64,000 bases of DNA from Rhizobiales bacterium 65-79 (GTDB lineage Bacteria; Pseudomonadota; Alphaproteobacteria; Rhizobiales; Rhizobiaceae): NCBI GenBank assembly GCA_001896885.1, contig MKRJ01000034.1:1-64000 (forward strand). The letters run 5' to 3'. Within the stretch, counting starts at the first letter, position 1, and the number at the start of each line of letters is the position of its first letter. The notes below the pieces were generated by a model. The model saw only the letters and a list, made by a program, of their open reading frames with translations, had not been told where the DNA came from and ran no database searches. Position numbers and translations under genes: made by a program. This document shows, piece by piece, positions 1 through 8,900 of this stretch.

Positions 1-70
1 GTTCAAACATGGGTCACTTCTCAATGGAAAAACCGCCCAATCCCGGGTCAGTTCTCGGCGGAAATCAACA
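1..70. mobile_element. Terminus of an IS21-like insertion sequence (cut by window start)
   Basis: Two 12-nt direct repeats, GGGTCACTTCTC (11-22) and GGGTCAGTTCTC (45-56), lie just inside a putative end that reads, on the minus strand, TGTTGATTTCCGCC from position 70. Multiple subterminal repeats and ends beginning with TG are typical of IS21-family elements, which carry istA and istB. No transposase gene is inside the window, so the family is inferred from end structure only. The terminal TGTTGA supplies the last codon and stop of the neighbouring truncated ParB-domain gene, which marks the junction. Confidence 0.55.
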
Positions 71-667
71 GTCGCCGATCTGACTGACGGCAGGGCCGTC
101 CTCCGGTTCCTCCACCAGATCGGCTTCGTCCGGCTCTTTCTCTTTCTCCACGACCTCCAGCCGCGCGTCGATCTCGCCGATCTCAAATCCGGTCAGGTCC
201 AGAACCTCAACGCCCGACAGTTCGATGGACGTCAGTTCCTTCAATTCGACGGCAAGCGCCTTGTCGTCCCAGAGCGAGAGCTCCGCCAGCCGATTGTCGG
301 CAATGCGGAAGGCTTTTACCTGCGCCGGCGTCAGGTGGCTGACGCGGATGATCGGCACGGCCGCAAGGCCGAGCTTCTTCGCGGCAGCATAGCGCCCATG
401 TCCGGCGACGATCACATTATCCTTATCGACGATGATCGGGTTGATGACGCCAAGCTCATCCATCGACCTGGCGATCTTGTCCACCTGCGCGTCGGCATGG
501 GCCCGCGGGTTGCCCGCGTAAGGAACAATGCTGGCCAGCGCCACGATCTCAATGCACCGCGCCAAAAACCGGCTCTGCGACGGCGGCAGCGATGATCCGT
601 CTTCTTTATCTGTAACAGGAGCCGCAGGGCGCTGCCTGCGGTGAATGGGGTGGGGTTGGTCGTTCAT
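65..667 (-). pseudogene. ParB/Srx-domain N-terminal half of a DNA-methylase fusion, truncated by an IS end
   Basis: The 200-residue product has a ParB N-terminal domain at about residues 38-130, with the NPRAH and VAGHGRYAAAKKLG motifs. In rhizobial and phage-like relatives this domain is followed by an acidic linker ending in a PAVS..GD motif and then an N4/N6-adenine DNA methyltransferase domain. Here the reading frame reaches that linker (PAVSQIGD) and then runs into TGT-TGA from the IS terminus, so the methylase half is missing. The start at 667 is supported by AAAGGAGA just upstream. The remaining ParB domain could still be made. It might bind DNA or nucleotide, but the modification function is presumably lost. 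It lies beside AT-richer DNA, suggesting acquired material. Confidence 0.7.
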
Positions 668-1295
668 GTCTATCTCCTTTCGAACGATTCGCCGAAAGGG
701 ATACAGCGCAGAATCAAGAAAAACTAGGTGTCAGCTTTTTACGATCCCAGACCAGTACTGTTGACTAAAAGATCGTATGTTGCCATCGCAATTTTACTTT
801 CTTCATATCCACGTATCTTTGTCCCTTGTCATTCATTTTAAATGGAAAAATGCTTTCCGCTTGCTGGAAGATGGTGAGCTATCCCACCGTCTTCTTTTTC
901 AAAAGGACCGCAACATGCGAACCCCGCGCATGCGGTTACTGGGCTCTATTTGACGCAAATTGCAACCCGTTGCAAAACACGTAGCGCTTCCTGATTACCC
1001 TCTCCGCGGGTAGATCAATTCCCGTTACTGGAAATAAAATTCCCGATCACTTGCTCACGGGAATTTGCCGTAAGCCTTTGAAGGAATACGGGAAATCAAC
1101 CCCAGAATCGGCTCTTCGCGTTAAATCTGGCCAAAATTCCTAGTTTCTCGCAGGAGAAACGGGAATTTAAGGCGGAGACAGGTTCGCTCAAGACTGCAAG
1201 CACAGCCAGCCTCGAGTTTCATGGCGAAGCAAGCGCGAGCTGTCCCGCCAGAGCCCGAAGGGCGAAGGCGGACGGGTCAGCGGGCCATCGACCGA
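668..1295. repeat. AT-richer intergenic region with repeated CGGGAAT motifs
   Basis: This 628-bp stretch has no convincing gene and is visibly richer in A/T than the rest of the window. CGGGAA(T) occurs at about 1017-1026 (minus), 1037-1046 (minus), 1057-1066 (plus), 1088-1096 (plus) and 1159-1168 (plus). The first three are about 20 bp apart. AAATTCCCG and CGGGAATTT around 1037-1066 form a perfect 9-bp inverted repeat with a 12-nt spacer, and 1134-1168 can form a second, imperfect hairpin. The region should contain the promoter of the truncated ParB-domain gene and the 3' end of the sugar transferase transcript. It may be a remnant of a larger acquired segment. Confidence 0.5.
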
Positions 1296-1856
1296 TCACA
1301 GCCCGCTGCCGCCACCAAAAATGGTGCGCACGAGTATCCGAAGATCGAGCGCCAGGGACATCGAGGAAAGATATTCGGCGTCGATCCCGGCGAGCGCCTC
1401 CGGATCGGCCATGTCGATGCCACGCACCTGGGCAAGCCCCGTGATCCCCGGCCGCAGCGCGGTCACGCCCAGCCGGCGCCTCGCCTCCACCAGCGCCGTC
1501 TGCGTCGGCAGGCACGGGCGCGGGCCGACCAGGCTCATCTCGCCTTTCAGGACGTTCCAGAGCTGCGGCAGCTCGTCGAGTTTCGTGCGCCGGAGAAACT
1601 GCCCGAGCGGGGTGACCCGCGAGGCCGGAACTTCGTGGGTCGGAACCGACTCCGTGCCGGCGAACATGGTCCTGAGCTTGCGGCAAAGGAAGGGAGCCTC
1701 GTCCTTCCCCACTCGTTCCTGCGAAAAAATGCCCGGGCCGGACGAGGTGGCGCGGATCGCCAGGATGGCGGCGAGGATGACCGGCCACAGCAGAACGAGG
1801 CCGACCGCGGCGCCGGCGACATCGATCGGTCGCTTCAGAATGTAGCTCTCCTTCAT
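1296..1856 (-). CDS. Bacterial sugar transferase (small initiating phosphoglycosyl transferase)
   Basis: This 186-residue protein has one N-terminal hydrophobic segment (about residues 13-33) and the sugar-transferase core motifs KLRTM, TKLDELPQLWNVL and GEMSLVGPRP. The family (PF02397, PglC-like monotopic enzymes) transfers a sugar-1-phosphate from a UDP-sugar to undecaprenyl phosphate at the inner membrane and so starts exopolysaccharide, O-antigen or glycan assembly. The length is that of the minimal catalytic form without the large N-terminal membrane domain. It is transcribed divergently from UDP-glucose dehydrogenase, consistent with a role in polysaccharide synthesis, but no glycosyltransferases or export genes are present here. 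The sugar substrate cannot be told from the sequence. Confidence 0.88.
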   Translation of the reverse strand: MKESYILKRPIDVAGAAVGLVLLWPVILAAILAIRATSSGPGIFSQERVGKDEAPFLCRKLRTMFAGTESVPTHEVPASRVTPLGQFLRRTKLDELPQLWNVLKGEMSLVGPRPCLPTQTALVEARRRLGVTALRPGITGLAQVRGIDMADPEALAGIDAEYLSSMSLALDLRILVRTIFGGGSGL

Positions 1857-1947
1857 GCGGGGATCGCGCCTTGCCGATGGGCCCGGCTACGCCAAAATCG
1901 CATAGGCTGCAACGAAGTGTGAGGAGCCGGATTGGGGGCCCGATCTT

Positions 1948-1971
1948 TTACCATGACCTGTTCAATGGTAA
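1948..1971. promoter_or_regulatory. Inverted repeat TTACCAT-N10-ATGGTAA in the divergent sugar transferase/ugd promoter region
   Basis: Perfect 7-bp arms (1948-1954 and 1965-1971) are separated by 10 nt, about 50 bp upstream of the UDP-glucose dehydrogenase start and about 95 bp upstream of the sugar transferase start. The arm spacing suits binding of a dimeric regulator to adjacent turns of the helix. The regulator is unknown and the operator role is inferred. Confidence 0.4.
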
Positions 1972-2021
1972 CGACCCCCTCTCGACAAAGCCAAATCCCC
2001 AACCAACTCGGAGACTGACGC

Positions 2022-3326
2022 ATGCGGATTGCCATGATCGGCTCGGGCTATGTGGGTCTTGTCAGCGGTGCCTGCTTCGCCGATTTCGGCCATGAAGTGG
2101 TCTGCGTCGATCTCGACGAGACGAAGATCGAAAAGCTCCGGCAGGGGGTGATCCCTATCTACGAGCCGGGCCTCGACCGGCTGGTGGCCGACAACGCGGC
2201 GGCCAGGCGCCTTTCCTTCACCACCGACCTCGCCGAGGCGGTCGCCAGTTCGGAAGTCGTCTTCATCGCCGTCGGCACGCCGTCGAGGCGCGGCGACGGC
2301 CATGCGGACCTTTCCTACGTCTATTCCGCCTCCGCCTCGATCGCCCGGGCAGTACGCGACTTCACCGTGGTCGTCACCAAATCGACGGTTCCCGTCGGCA
2401 CCGGCGACGAGGTGGAGCGGATCATCCGCGAAACCAATCCGGAAGCCGACGTGGCCGTCGTCTCCAATCCGGAATTCCTGCGCGAGGGCGCGGCGATCGA
2501 GGATTTCAAGCGCCCGGACCGCATTGTCCTCGGCGCCGAGGACGAGCGCGCGCGTGCCGTCATGACCCGGGTCTATCGGCCGCTCTACCTCAACCAGTCG
2601 CCGCTCGTCTTCACCAACCGGCGCACCGCAGAGACCATCAAATACGCCGCCAACGCGTTCCTGGCGATGAAGATCACCTTCATCAACGAAATGGCGGATT
2701 TCTGCGAGAAGGCCGGCGCGGACGTGCAGGACGTGGCGCGCGGCATCGGGCTCGACAAGCGCATCGGGTCGAAGTTCCTGAATGCCGGTCCGGGCTATGG
2801 CGGCTCCTGCTTCCCGAAGGATACGATGGCGCTGGTGAAGACCGCGCAGGATCTCGATTCGCCGGTCAGGCTGATCGAGACGGCGGTGGCGGTCAACGAC
2901 CAGCGCAAGCGGGCGATGGGCCGCAAGGTGATCGCGCTCTGCGGCGGAAACGTCCGCGGCAAGTCCATCGCCGTGCTCGGCCTCACCTTCAAGCCCAACA
3001 CGGACGACATGCGCGAGGCGCCGTCGATCGCCGTCGTGCAGGCGCTGGTCGACGGCGGCGCGCAGATCCGCGCCTACGACCCGCAGGGCATGGAGGCCGC
3101 GGCGGCGATGCTGCCGCCGATCGACTACGCCGGCAGCGCTTACGAGGCCGCCGAGGGCGCCGACTGCCTCGTCATCGTCACCGAATGGAACGAGTTCCGC
3201 TCGCTCGATCTACGGCGCCTGAAGAAGATCATGAAGACGCCCGCGCTGGTCGACCTTCGCAACATCTACAAGCGCGCCGAGGTCGAGGCCCAAGGTTTTC
3301 TCTACGAGAGCATCGGGCGACAATAG
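2022..3326 (+). CDS. ugd: UDP-glucose 6-dehydrogenase
   Basis: The enzyme oxidises UDP-glucose to UDP-glucuronate with two NAD+, supplying precursors for acidic capsular or exopolysaccharides. The 434-residue length is standard. The NAD-binding motif GSGYVGL is at residues 7-13. The catalytic cysteine is Cys263 in GGSCFPKD, and the C-terminal UDP-binding domain follows (GLTFKPNTDDMREAPS). The start is preceded by CGGAGA. The sugar transferase on the other strand and an inverted repeat between the two genes suggest shared control of polysaccharide synthesis. In rhizobia this gene is often called rkpK or ugd. Confidence 0.95.
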   Translation: MRIAMIGSGYVGLVSGACFADFGHEVVCVDLDETKIEKLRQGVIPIYEPGLDRLVADNAAARRLSFTTDLAEAVASSEVVFIAVGTPSRRGDGHADLSYVYSASASIARAVRDFTVVVTKSTVPVGTGDEVERIIRETNPEADVAVVSNPEFLREGAAIEDFKRPDRIVLGAEDERARAVMTRVYRPLYLNQSPLVFTNRRTAETIKYAANAFLAMKITFINEMADFCEKAGADVQDVARGIGLDKRIGSKFLNAGPGYGGSCFPKDTMALVKTAQDLDSPVRLIETAVAVNDQRKRAMGRKVIALCGGNVRGKSIAVLGLTFKPNTDDMREAPSIAVVQALVDGGAQIRAYDPQGMEAAAAMLPPIDYAGSAYEAAEGADCLVIVTEWNEFRSLDLRRLKKIMKTPALVDLRNIYKRAEVEAQGFLYESIGRQ

Positions 3327-3358
3327 GCTATGTTCCGACCGTGAGCCTGGAATTCGAC

Positions 3359-4246
3359 ATGAGTTTTGAACCCGCCTATGGCGAAGCCGTCGCCGTCGCG
3401 CCGGACGTGTTGCGCTTGACCGTCGACAATCCGAGCCCGTTCACCTTTCACGGCACCAACAGCTACATCATCGGCCACGACACGCTCGCGGTGATCGATC
3501 CGGGGCCGGAGAACGAGGCGCATCTCGCGTCGCTCCTGAAGGCGTTTCGCGGCCGGCCGGTCAGCCACATCTTCGTCAGCCATACGCATCGGGACCACTC
3601 GCCGCTGACCCCCCGGCTCAAGGCCGCGACCGGCGCGACGGTGGTGGCCGAGGGTCCGCACCGCCCTGCCCGGCCGCTGCGCATCGGCGAGATCAACCCG
3701 CTCGACGCCAGCGCCGACATGGAGTTCAAGCCCGATCACGCGCTTGCCGACGGCGAGGTGATCGCCGGCGACGGTTGGTCCATCGGCGGCGTCTTCACGC
3801 CCGGCCATGCGGCGAACCACATGTGCTTTTCGCTCGAAGGCACCGGCCTGCTCTTCTCGGCCGACCACGTCATGGCCTGGTCGACCTCGATCGTGGCGCC
3901 GCCGGACGGGGCGATGTCGGATTACATGGCCTCCCTGGAAAAACTCCTCGGGCGGGACGACCGGCTCTACCTGCCCGGCCATGGCGGCCCGGTCGTCAAT
4001 CCGGGGCAGTTCGTGCGCGGGCTGAAGGCGCATCGCAAGATGCGCGAGCGCGCCATCCTCGAGCGGCTGAGCGCCGGCGACCGCACCATTCCCGAAATGG
4101 TGGCGACGATCTATAGAAGCACCGATCCCCGCCTCCACGGCGCGGCCGGCCTTTCGGTGCTGGCGCATATCGAAGACCTCGTCGGGCGGGGCGAGGTGGC
4201 CGCGGAGGGCGATGTCGCCATCGACTCGACCTACCGGCTGGCCTGA
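3359..4246 (+). CDS. MBL-fold metallo-hydrolase
   Basis: This 295-residue metallo-beta-lactamase-fold protein has the metal-binding motif HTHRDH at residues 75-80, a later histidine in TPGHAANH, an aspartate in FSADHVMAW, and a C-terminal histidine in LPGHGG. A winged-helix-like C-terminal part (about residues 225-295) resembles LACTB2-type members, many of which are nucleases or glyoxalase II-like thioesterases. The substrate is not identifiable. The ATG at 3359 is chosen. A GTG at 3341 is in frame, and longer versions would reach into ugd. It follows ugd after 32 bp, and its end overlaps the convergent DUF1499 gene by 16 bp. Confidence 0.85.
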   Translation: MSFEPAYGEAVAVAPDVLRLTVDNPSPFTFHGTNSYIIGHDTLAVIDPGPENEAHLASLLKAFRGRPVSHIFVSHTHRDHSPLTPRLKAATGATVVAEGPHRPARPLRIGEINPLDASADMEFKPDHALADGEVIAGDGWSIGGVFTPGHAANHMCFSLEGTGLLFSADHVMAWSTSIVAPPDGAMSDYMASLEKLLGRDDRLYLPGHGGPVVNPGQFVRGLKAHRKMRERAILERLSAGDRTIPEMVATIYRSTDPRLHGAAGLSVLAHIEDLVGRGEVAAEGDVAIDSTYRLA

Positions 4247-5010
4247 GCGGCCATCTCCTTGTCTAGCGCATCGAGGAAGCTCGATATGCGCCGGGCGTTG
4301 TCGCCGAAATCGTCATCGCCGTAACGCGAGGCCGAGCGCATGTCGACATAGGTGGACTCGCCCTCGTCGGTCAGGCGGATGGACACGTCGGAAGCGAAGC
4401 CAAGCAGGAAGGTCTTCGCCACGGCCTCCAGCGTGTATTCGCGTTCGCCGTCCACGAGCGGCGGATGCGACACGATCTTCCAGCCCTTCCCGGCCAGGAC
4501 CTTGTCCACCGCCTTCAGCACGTCGTCCGGCGAAGCGTTATAGCGGCGGCCGGTGATCTCCGGATAGGCGGCGATCTGCAGGCGCGCCGCCTCGCGGCCG
4601 ATCGGCCGGACCGGGTTCATGTGGCCATGCCGCATCTTCGCGGCTTCGGCCAGGCTGGGCGGAGCCACGAGGTCGGTCGAGATGTCGCTCAGTTGCGGAT
4701 ACAGGAAGAACCTGACCGCCGTGACACCGAACGGCGCCAGCACCAGGAGCGCGACCAGCGCCGCGACGGCCGCCGCGCCGCCGCCGCGGTCGCCCCTTAC
4801 CCACACCCGGCGGAAGCTCAGCGCGACGAGAACAAGCGCGGCCAGGGCAAGGACCGCGATCAGCAGCAATATCCAGAGGAAGCCGAAAGTGTCGACCAGC
4901 CCGCGCCTGTGGCCGAGGCCCGACACGACGAAAAGCACCAGTGAAAACAAGGCGATCCGGCGCGACCATAAGGCGGCGCCGGAGGTTTTCGGCTCAAAGC
5001 GCGCGATCAT
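4231..5010 (-). CDS. DUF1499 membrane protein
   Basis: The 259-residue protein has three predicted membrane segments in its first 105 residues (about 18-36, 42-66 and 80-102). A soluble C-terminal DUF1499 domain follows, with the conserved end VDMRSASRYGDDDFGDN. No biochemical role is established for DUF1499; the domain probably faces the periplasm. The gene is convergent with the MBL hydrolase and overlaps its last codons. Confidence 0.82.
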   Translation of the reverse strand: MIARFEPKTSGAALWSRRIALFSLVLFVVSGLGHRRGLVDTFGFLWILLLIAVLALAALVLVALSFRRVWVRGDRGGGAAAVAALVALLVLAPFGVTAVRFFLYPQLSDISTDLVAPPSLAEAAKMRHGHMNPVRPIGREAARLQIAAYPEITGRRYNASPDDVLKAVDKVLAGKGWKIVSHPPLVDGEREYTLEAVAKTFLLGFASDVSIRLTDEGESTYVDMRSASRYGDDDFGDNARRISSFLDALDKEMAAQASR

Positions 5011-5073
5011 CCATGGTCCTGCGCGCGGCTCGACAAATTAAAGACCCCCTCACCATCGTCACGTCAATCCGAC

Positions 5074-5095
5074 CCAGGGCGGCGGGACGCCCTGG
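5074..5095 (-). terminator. Hairpin downstream of the acyl-CoA ligase gene
   Basis: CCAGGGCG and CGCCCTGG form a perfect 8-bp stem around a 6-nt loop, 22 nt after the ligase stop codon. There is no following T-run, so termination is plausible but not certain. Confidence 0.4.
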
Positions 5096-5116
5096 AACAG
5101 GTCCCTGGAACTCAGT

Positions 5117-6757
5117 CTACGCGGCTCCCGCTTCCTCCGTCGGCAGCTGATAGTCCTTGAACCGGTCGCGCAGCGTCGTCTTCTGGATCTTGCCGGTCGC
5201 GGTGTGCGGGATGTCGTCGACGAACACCACGTCGTCCGGCATCCACCATTTGGCGATCTTGCCCTCCATGAAGCCGAGAATCTCGGCCTTCGATGGATTC
5301 CTGCCGGCCTTCCGGACGACCACCAGCAGCGGGCGCTCGTCCCAGCGCGCATGGCGGACGCCGATCACGGCCGCCTCGGCCACGTCGGGATGCCCTACCG
5401 CCAGATTCTCAAGGTCGATGGTCGAGATCCATTCGCCGCCCGACTTGATCACGTCCTTGGCCCTGTCGGTGATCTGCATGTAGCCGTACTGGTCGATATG
5501 GGCGACGTCGCCGGTGTCGAACCACCCCGCCTCGTCGAACTGCTCCTTGCCGGCGCCGCCGTAATAGGCGCGCGACACGGCGGGCCCGCGCACCTTGAGC
5601 CTGCCGAAGGTCTTGCCGTCCCATGGCCGTTCCAAATCCTCGTCGTCGGTGACCTTCATCTCGACGCCGAAGGGCGGGTAGCCCTGCTTGACCTTGATGT
5701 CGAGCTGGTCCTCGCCGGTCAGCGAGGCGTATTCCGGCTTCATCGTGCCGAGCGTGCCGAGCGGCGACATCTCCGTCATGCCCCAGGCATGGATGACGTC
5801 GACGTCGTAATCGTCGCGGAACTTGCGGGTCATGGCGCGCGGGCAGGCCGAGCCGCCGATGACGACCTTCTTCAGGTAGGGCAGTTTCTTGCCCGTCTCC
5901 TCCAGATATTGCAGCAGCATCAGCCAGACCGTCGGCACGGCGCCCGAGCACGTCGCCTTCTCCGTGTCGAGAAGCTCGTAGATCGAGGCCCCGTCCATCT
6001 TCGCGCCGGGCATCACCATCTTGGCGCCGACCATCGGCGCGCTCTGCGCCAGGCCCCAGGCATTGGCATGGAACATCGGCACCACGGGCAGGATCGTATC
6101 GCGGGAGGAAAGCCCCATGGCGTCCGGCTGCACCGCGATCAGCGCATGGAGCACGTTGGAGCGGTGGCTATAGACGACGCCCTTCGGATCGCCGGTGGTG
6201 CCCGACGTATAGCACATGCCGGCGGCCTCATGCTCGTCGAGGTCGACCCATTCGTAGTCGCCATCCGCTTCCGCCAGCCATTCCTCATAGGGCACCGCCG
6301 GAAGCTTCGTATCGGGCATGTGCGCGGCGTCGGTGAGGATGATGACCTTGTTCAGCGAAGGCACTTTCGGCGCGATCTTCTCGACCAGCGGCACGAAGGT
6401 CAGGTCGACGAAGAGGCATTTGTCCTCGGCGTGGTTCATGATCCAGGCGATCTGGTCGGGGAAAAGGCGCGGATTGAGCGTGTGATAGACGCCGCCCATG
6501 CCCATAATGCCGTACCATGCCTCCAAGTGGCGGGCGGTGTTCCAGGCGAGCGTGCCGATGCGATCGCCCCTGCGGTAGCCGTCGCGTTCCAGCCGCTGCG
6601 CCACCTTCAGCGCCCGGCTACGGGCCTCGGCATAGGTGGTGCGGACGATCGGCCCCTCGATGGAGCGCGAGACGATTTCCCGACGCGGATGCTGGCGCGC
6701 GGCATAGTCGATGATCTTGCTGCACAGCAGCGGCCATTCCTGCATCAGTCCCTGCAT
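5117..6757 (-). CDS. Acyl-CoA ligase (AMP-binding, medium/long-chain fatty acid type)
   Basis: This 546-residue adenylate-forming enzyme carries the AMP-binding P-loop [11 protein letters not shown] at about residues 183-193. The adenylation motif [12 protein letters not shown], the hinge region with [11 protein letters not shown], and the C-terminal catalytic lysine region in [10 protein letters not shown] are also present. The family activates carboxylic acids to acyl-CoA via acyl-AMP; the overall sequence resembles AlkK/FadD-like medium- to long-chain fatty-acid ligases. The ATG at 6757 is preceded by CGGGAGGAAC, a strong ribosome binding site, so the longer frame to 6886 is rejected. No beta-oxidation genes are adjacent, so the exact substrate is open. 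Confidence 0.9.
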   Translation of the reverse strand: MQGLMQEWPLLCSKIIDYAARQHPRREIVSRSIEGPIVRTTYAEARSRALKVAQRLERDGYRRGDRIGTLAWNTARHLEAWYGIMGMGGVYHTLNPRLFPDQIAWIMNHAEDKCLFVDLTFVPLVEKIAPKVPSLNKVIILTDAAHMPDTKLPAVPYEEWLAEADGDYEWVDLDEHEAAGMCYTSGTTGDPKGVVYSHRSNVLHALIAVQPDAMGLSSRDTILPVVPMFHANAWGLAQSAPMVGAKMVMPGAKMDGASIYELLDTEKATCSGAVPTVWLMLLQYLEETGKKLPYLKKVVIGGSACPRAMTRKFRDDYDVDVIHAWGMTEMSPLGTLGTMKPEYASLTGEDQLDIKVKQGYPPFGVEMKVTDDEDLERPWDGKTFGRLKVRGPAVSRAYYGGAGKEQFDEAGWFDTGDVAHIDQYGYMQITDRAKDVIKSGGEWISTIDLENLAVGHPDVAEAAVIGVRHARWDERPLLVVVRKAGRNPSKAEILGFMEGKIAKWWMPDDVVFVDDIPHTATGKIQKTTLRDRFKDYQLPTEEAGAA

Positions 6758-6946
6758 CTTGTTCCTCCCGGAAGTGTTGTGAAGCCATTGTGTCGTGAAT
6801 GGCCGTAAAGTCCAGTGTTTCCCCGCATTTAAGAATTGGCGTTTGGTCTCAGTCCGCGGCTTTTTGCATCGCCACAATTGAGCCATGCTCGCCGTTAAAG
6901 TCCGTTAACGGGCGGCGTGGGGCTTAGCGAGCAGTATGAGGCTCAC

Positions 6947-7366
6947 ATGGACACGTCGATGGCCACGGCCGCCGAAGAAACAGCCGTCGAGACAGGCGCC
7001 GAAACTCCTTCCTCCACGCCGGCGCCGGAACCGTCCGCCGACGGGAAGCCGGACACGATGGAATTCGAGCTTGCCCTCCAGCTCCAGGACGTACAATCGG
7101 AAGGGTTCGAGGCCGCCGTCGCCGCCGCGGTCGACAGTGCCGGCGGGGCGTTGCTCTTCGACATGCCGATGCCGGTGGAGACGGACTGCCGCCGCGTCGC
7201 GGCCGTAGCGATCGGTTCGGGCGACAACCGCCTGCTGATGCTGGTGACGCAGCCGAAGGACGAGGAAACGCTGCGGGTGGAGGCGATCGAGAAAAGCAGC
7301 CATCCCGTGGCCGGGATCGTCGCCGCCTATGCCGGCCTGATGGACCGCCTGGCGGTCGCCGCCTGA
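6947..7366 (+). CDS. Hypothetical protein with acidic, low-complexity N-terminus
   Basis: I do not recognise this 139-residue product. The first 40 residues are rich in Ala, Glu, Thr and Pro (disordered-looking). The rest resembles a small alpha/beta domain with alternating hydrophobic stretches (ALLFDMPMP, NRLLMLVTQP) and an Ala-rich C-terminal helix. No signal peptide or membrane segment is evident. The start could be GTG 6917, ATG 6947 or ATG 6959. None has a strong ribosome binding site. It is divergent from the acyl-CoA ligase and followed by a hairpin. Codon use is like that of its neighbours, which supports a real gene. Confidence 0.5.
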   Translation: MDTSMATAAEETAVETGAETPSSTPAPEPSADGKPDTMEFELALQLQDVQSEGFEAAVAAAVDSAGGALLFDMPMPVETDCRRVAAVAIGSGDNRLLMLVTQPKDEETLRVEAIEKSSHPVAGIVAAYAGLMDRLAVAA

Positions 7367-7403
7367 TCGGACCAAACTGGACCAGCATTTTGATCCAGTG
7401 AAG

Positions 7404-7420
7404 CCGGGGTCTTACCCCGG
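7404..7420 (+). terminator. Hairpin after the hypothetical gene
   Basis: CCGGGGT-CTT-ACCCCGG forms a 7-bp GC-rich stem 38 nt after the stop codon at 7366 and 46 nt before the aminotransferase start. No T-tract follows. Confidence 0.35.
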
Positions 7421-7465
7421 ACGGTCCGAGACGCTACAGTCGCCGCTTCCCCCTCGGAGGCGACC

Positions 7466-8860
7466 ATGGCTGAAACGCGACCCCTTACCAACCTGCAGAC
7501 CCGCGACATCGAGGCGGTGCTGCATCCCTATACGCCACTGCACAAGCTGAAGACGACCGGCACCCTCGTCATCGAGCGCGGCGAAGGCGTCTATGTCTAT
7601 GACACGCACGGAAAGAGCTACATCGAGGGGATGTCGGGCCTCTGGTGCGCCGGGCTCGGCTTCGGCGACGAGGAACTGATCGACGCGGCGACCGAGCAGC
7701 TCAGGACCCTCCCCTACTACCACATCTTCGGCGCCAAGGGCATCGAGCCGGCGATCGAGCTGGCCGAGAAGCTGAAGGAGCTCGCCCCCGTGCCGATCTC
7801 CAAGGTGTTCTTCACCTCTTCCGGATCGGAGGCGAACGATACGCAGGTCAAGCTCGCCTGGTATCTCAACAACGCGCTCGGCCGGCCGAAGAAGAAGAAG
7901 ATCATCTCGCGGCAGAAGGCCTATCACGGCGTGACCATCATGTCCGCCTCGCTGACCGGCCTTCCCGCGAATCATGCCGGCTTCGACCTGCCGATCGACC
8001 GGGTGCTGCACACCGACTGCCCGCACTACTACCGCTTCGGCAAGGAGGGCGAGAGCGAGACCGAGTTCGTGGCGCGCATCGTGCAGTCGCTGCGCGACCT
8101 CATCGAGCGCGAGGGAGGCGATACGATCGCTGCGATGATCGCCGAGCCGGTGATGGGCGCCGGCGGGGTGATCGTGCCGCCCCAGGGCTATTACGCCGCG
8201 ATCAAGGAAGTGCTGGACGAGCACGACATCTTCCTGATCGACGACGAGGTGATCAACGGCTTCGGCCGCACCGGCAACTGGTGGGGCTGCCAGACGCTCG
8301 GCATGACGCCGAAGACGATGTCCGCCGCCAAGCAGATGACGTCGGCCTACGCGCCGCTCGGCGCCGTGATGGTGCCGCAGGACATTTATGACGCCTATGT
8401 CGACCAGACCTCCAAGATCGGCACGTTCGGCCACGGCTTCACCTATGGCGGCCACCCTCTCGGCTGCGCGCTCGGCGTCAAGGCGATCGAGATCTACCAG
8501 AAGCGCGACATCCTCGGCCAGGTGCGCTCGCTGATGCCGCTCTTCGAGAAGCGCATGAAAAGGCTCGCCGAGCATCCGCTGGTCGGCGAGGCCCGCTATT
8601 GCGGGCTGGTCGGCGGCGTCGAACTGGTCGCCGACAAAAGGACGAAGCGCTCCTTCGATCCGAAGCAGGGCGTCGGCGCGCAGGCGGCCAAGTTCCTCGA
8701 AGGGCACGGCGCCATCCTGCGCGCCATCGGCGACACGCTGGCCTTCTGCCCGCCGATGATCATCAAGGAAGCCGAGCTGAACGAGCTGTTCGACCGCGCC
8801 GAGAAGGCCCTCGACGACACCGAAGGCTGGGTCGGCAAGGAGGAGCTGCGCGCGGCGTGA
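7466..8860 (+). CDS. Class III (omega-type) PLP-dependent aminotransferase
   Basis: This 464-residue fold-type I aminotransferase carries the cofactor motif FLIDDEVINGFGRTGNWWG, the Schiff-base Lys289 in AAKQMTSAYAPLGAV, and the phosphate-binding THR-like region FTYGGHPLGCA. Class III enzymes move amino groups between omega-amino acids or amines and pyruvate, 2-oxoglutarate or glyoxylate. The overall pattern is that of beta-alanine/omega-amine:pyruvate transaminases, but the substrate is not fixed by sequence. CGGAGG lies 8 nt before the ATG. A DUF427 gene follows after a hairpin. Confidence 0.92.
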   Translation: MAETRPLTNLQTRDIEAVLHPYTPLHKLKTTGTLVIERGEGVYVYDTHGKSYIEGMSGLWCAGLGFGDEELIDAATEQLRTLPYYHIFGAKGIEPAIELAEKLKELAPVPISKVFFTSSGSEANDTQVKLAWYLNNALGRPKKKKIISRQKAYHGVTIMSASLTGLPANHAGFDLPIDRVLHTDCPHYYRFGKEGESETEFVARIVQSLRDLIEREGGDTIAAMIAEPVMGAGGVIVPPQGYYAAIKEVLDEHDIFLIDDEVINGFGRTGNWWGCQTLGMTPKTMSAAKQMTSAYAPLGAVMVPQDIYDAYVDQTSKIGTFGHGFTYGGHPLGCALGVKAIEIYQKRDILGQVRSLMPLFEKRMKRLAEHPLVGEARYCGLVGGVELVADKRTKRSFDPKQGVGAQAAKFLEGHGAILRAIGDTLAFCPPMIIKEAELNELFDRAEKALDDTEGWVGKEELRAA

Positions 8861-8874
8861 GGCTGGAACCCCGC

Positions 8875-8900
8875 GCTCCCGACTTAGTTAAGTCGGGAGC
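8875..8900 (+). promoter_or_regulatory. Perfect 12-bp hairpin directly upstream of the DUF427 ribosome binding site
   Basis: GCTCCCGACTTA (8875-8886) and TAAGTCGGGAGC (8889-8900) are exact complements separated by 2 nt. The AAGGAGG ribosome binding site of the DUF427 gene starts immediately after at 8901. It could end or process the aminotransferase transcript, stabilise the DUF427 5' end, or block ribosome access. The sequence alone cannot decide. Confidence 0.55.
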
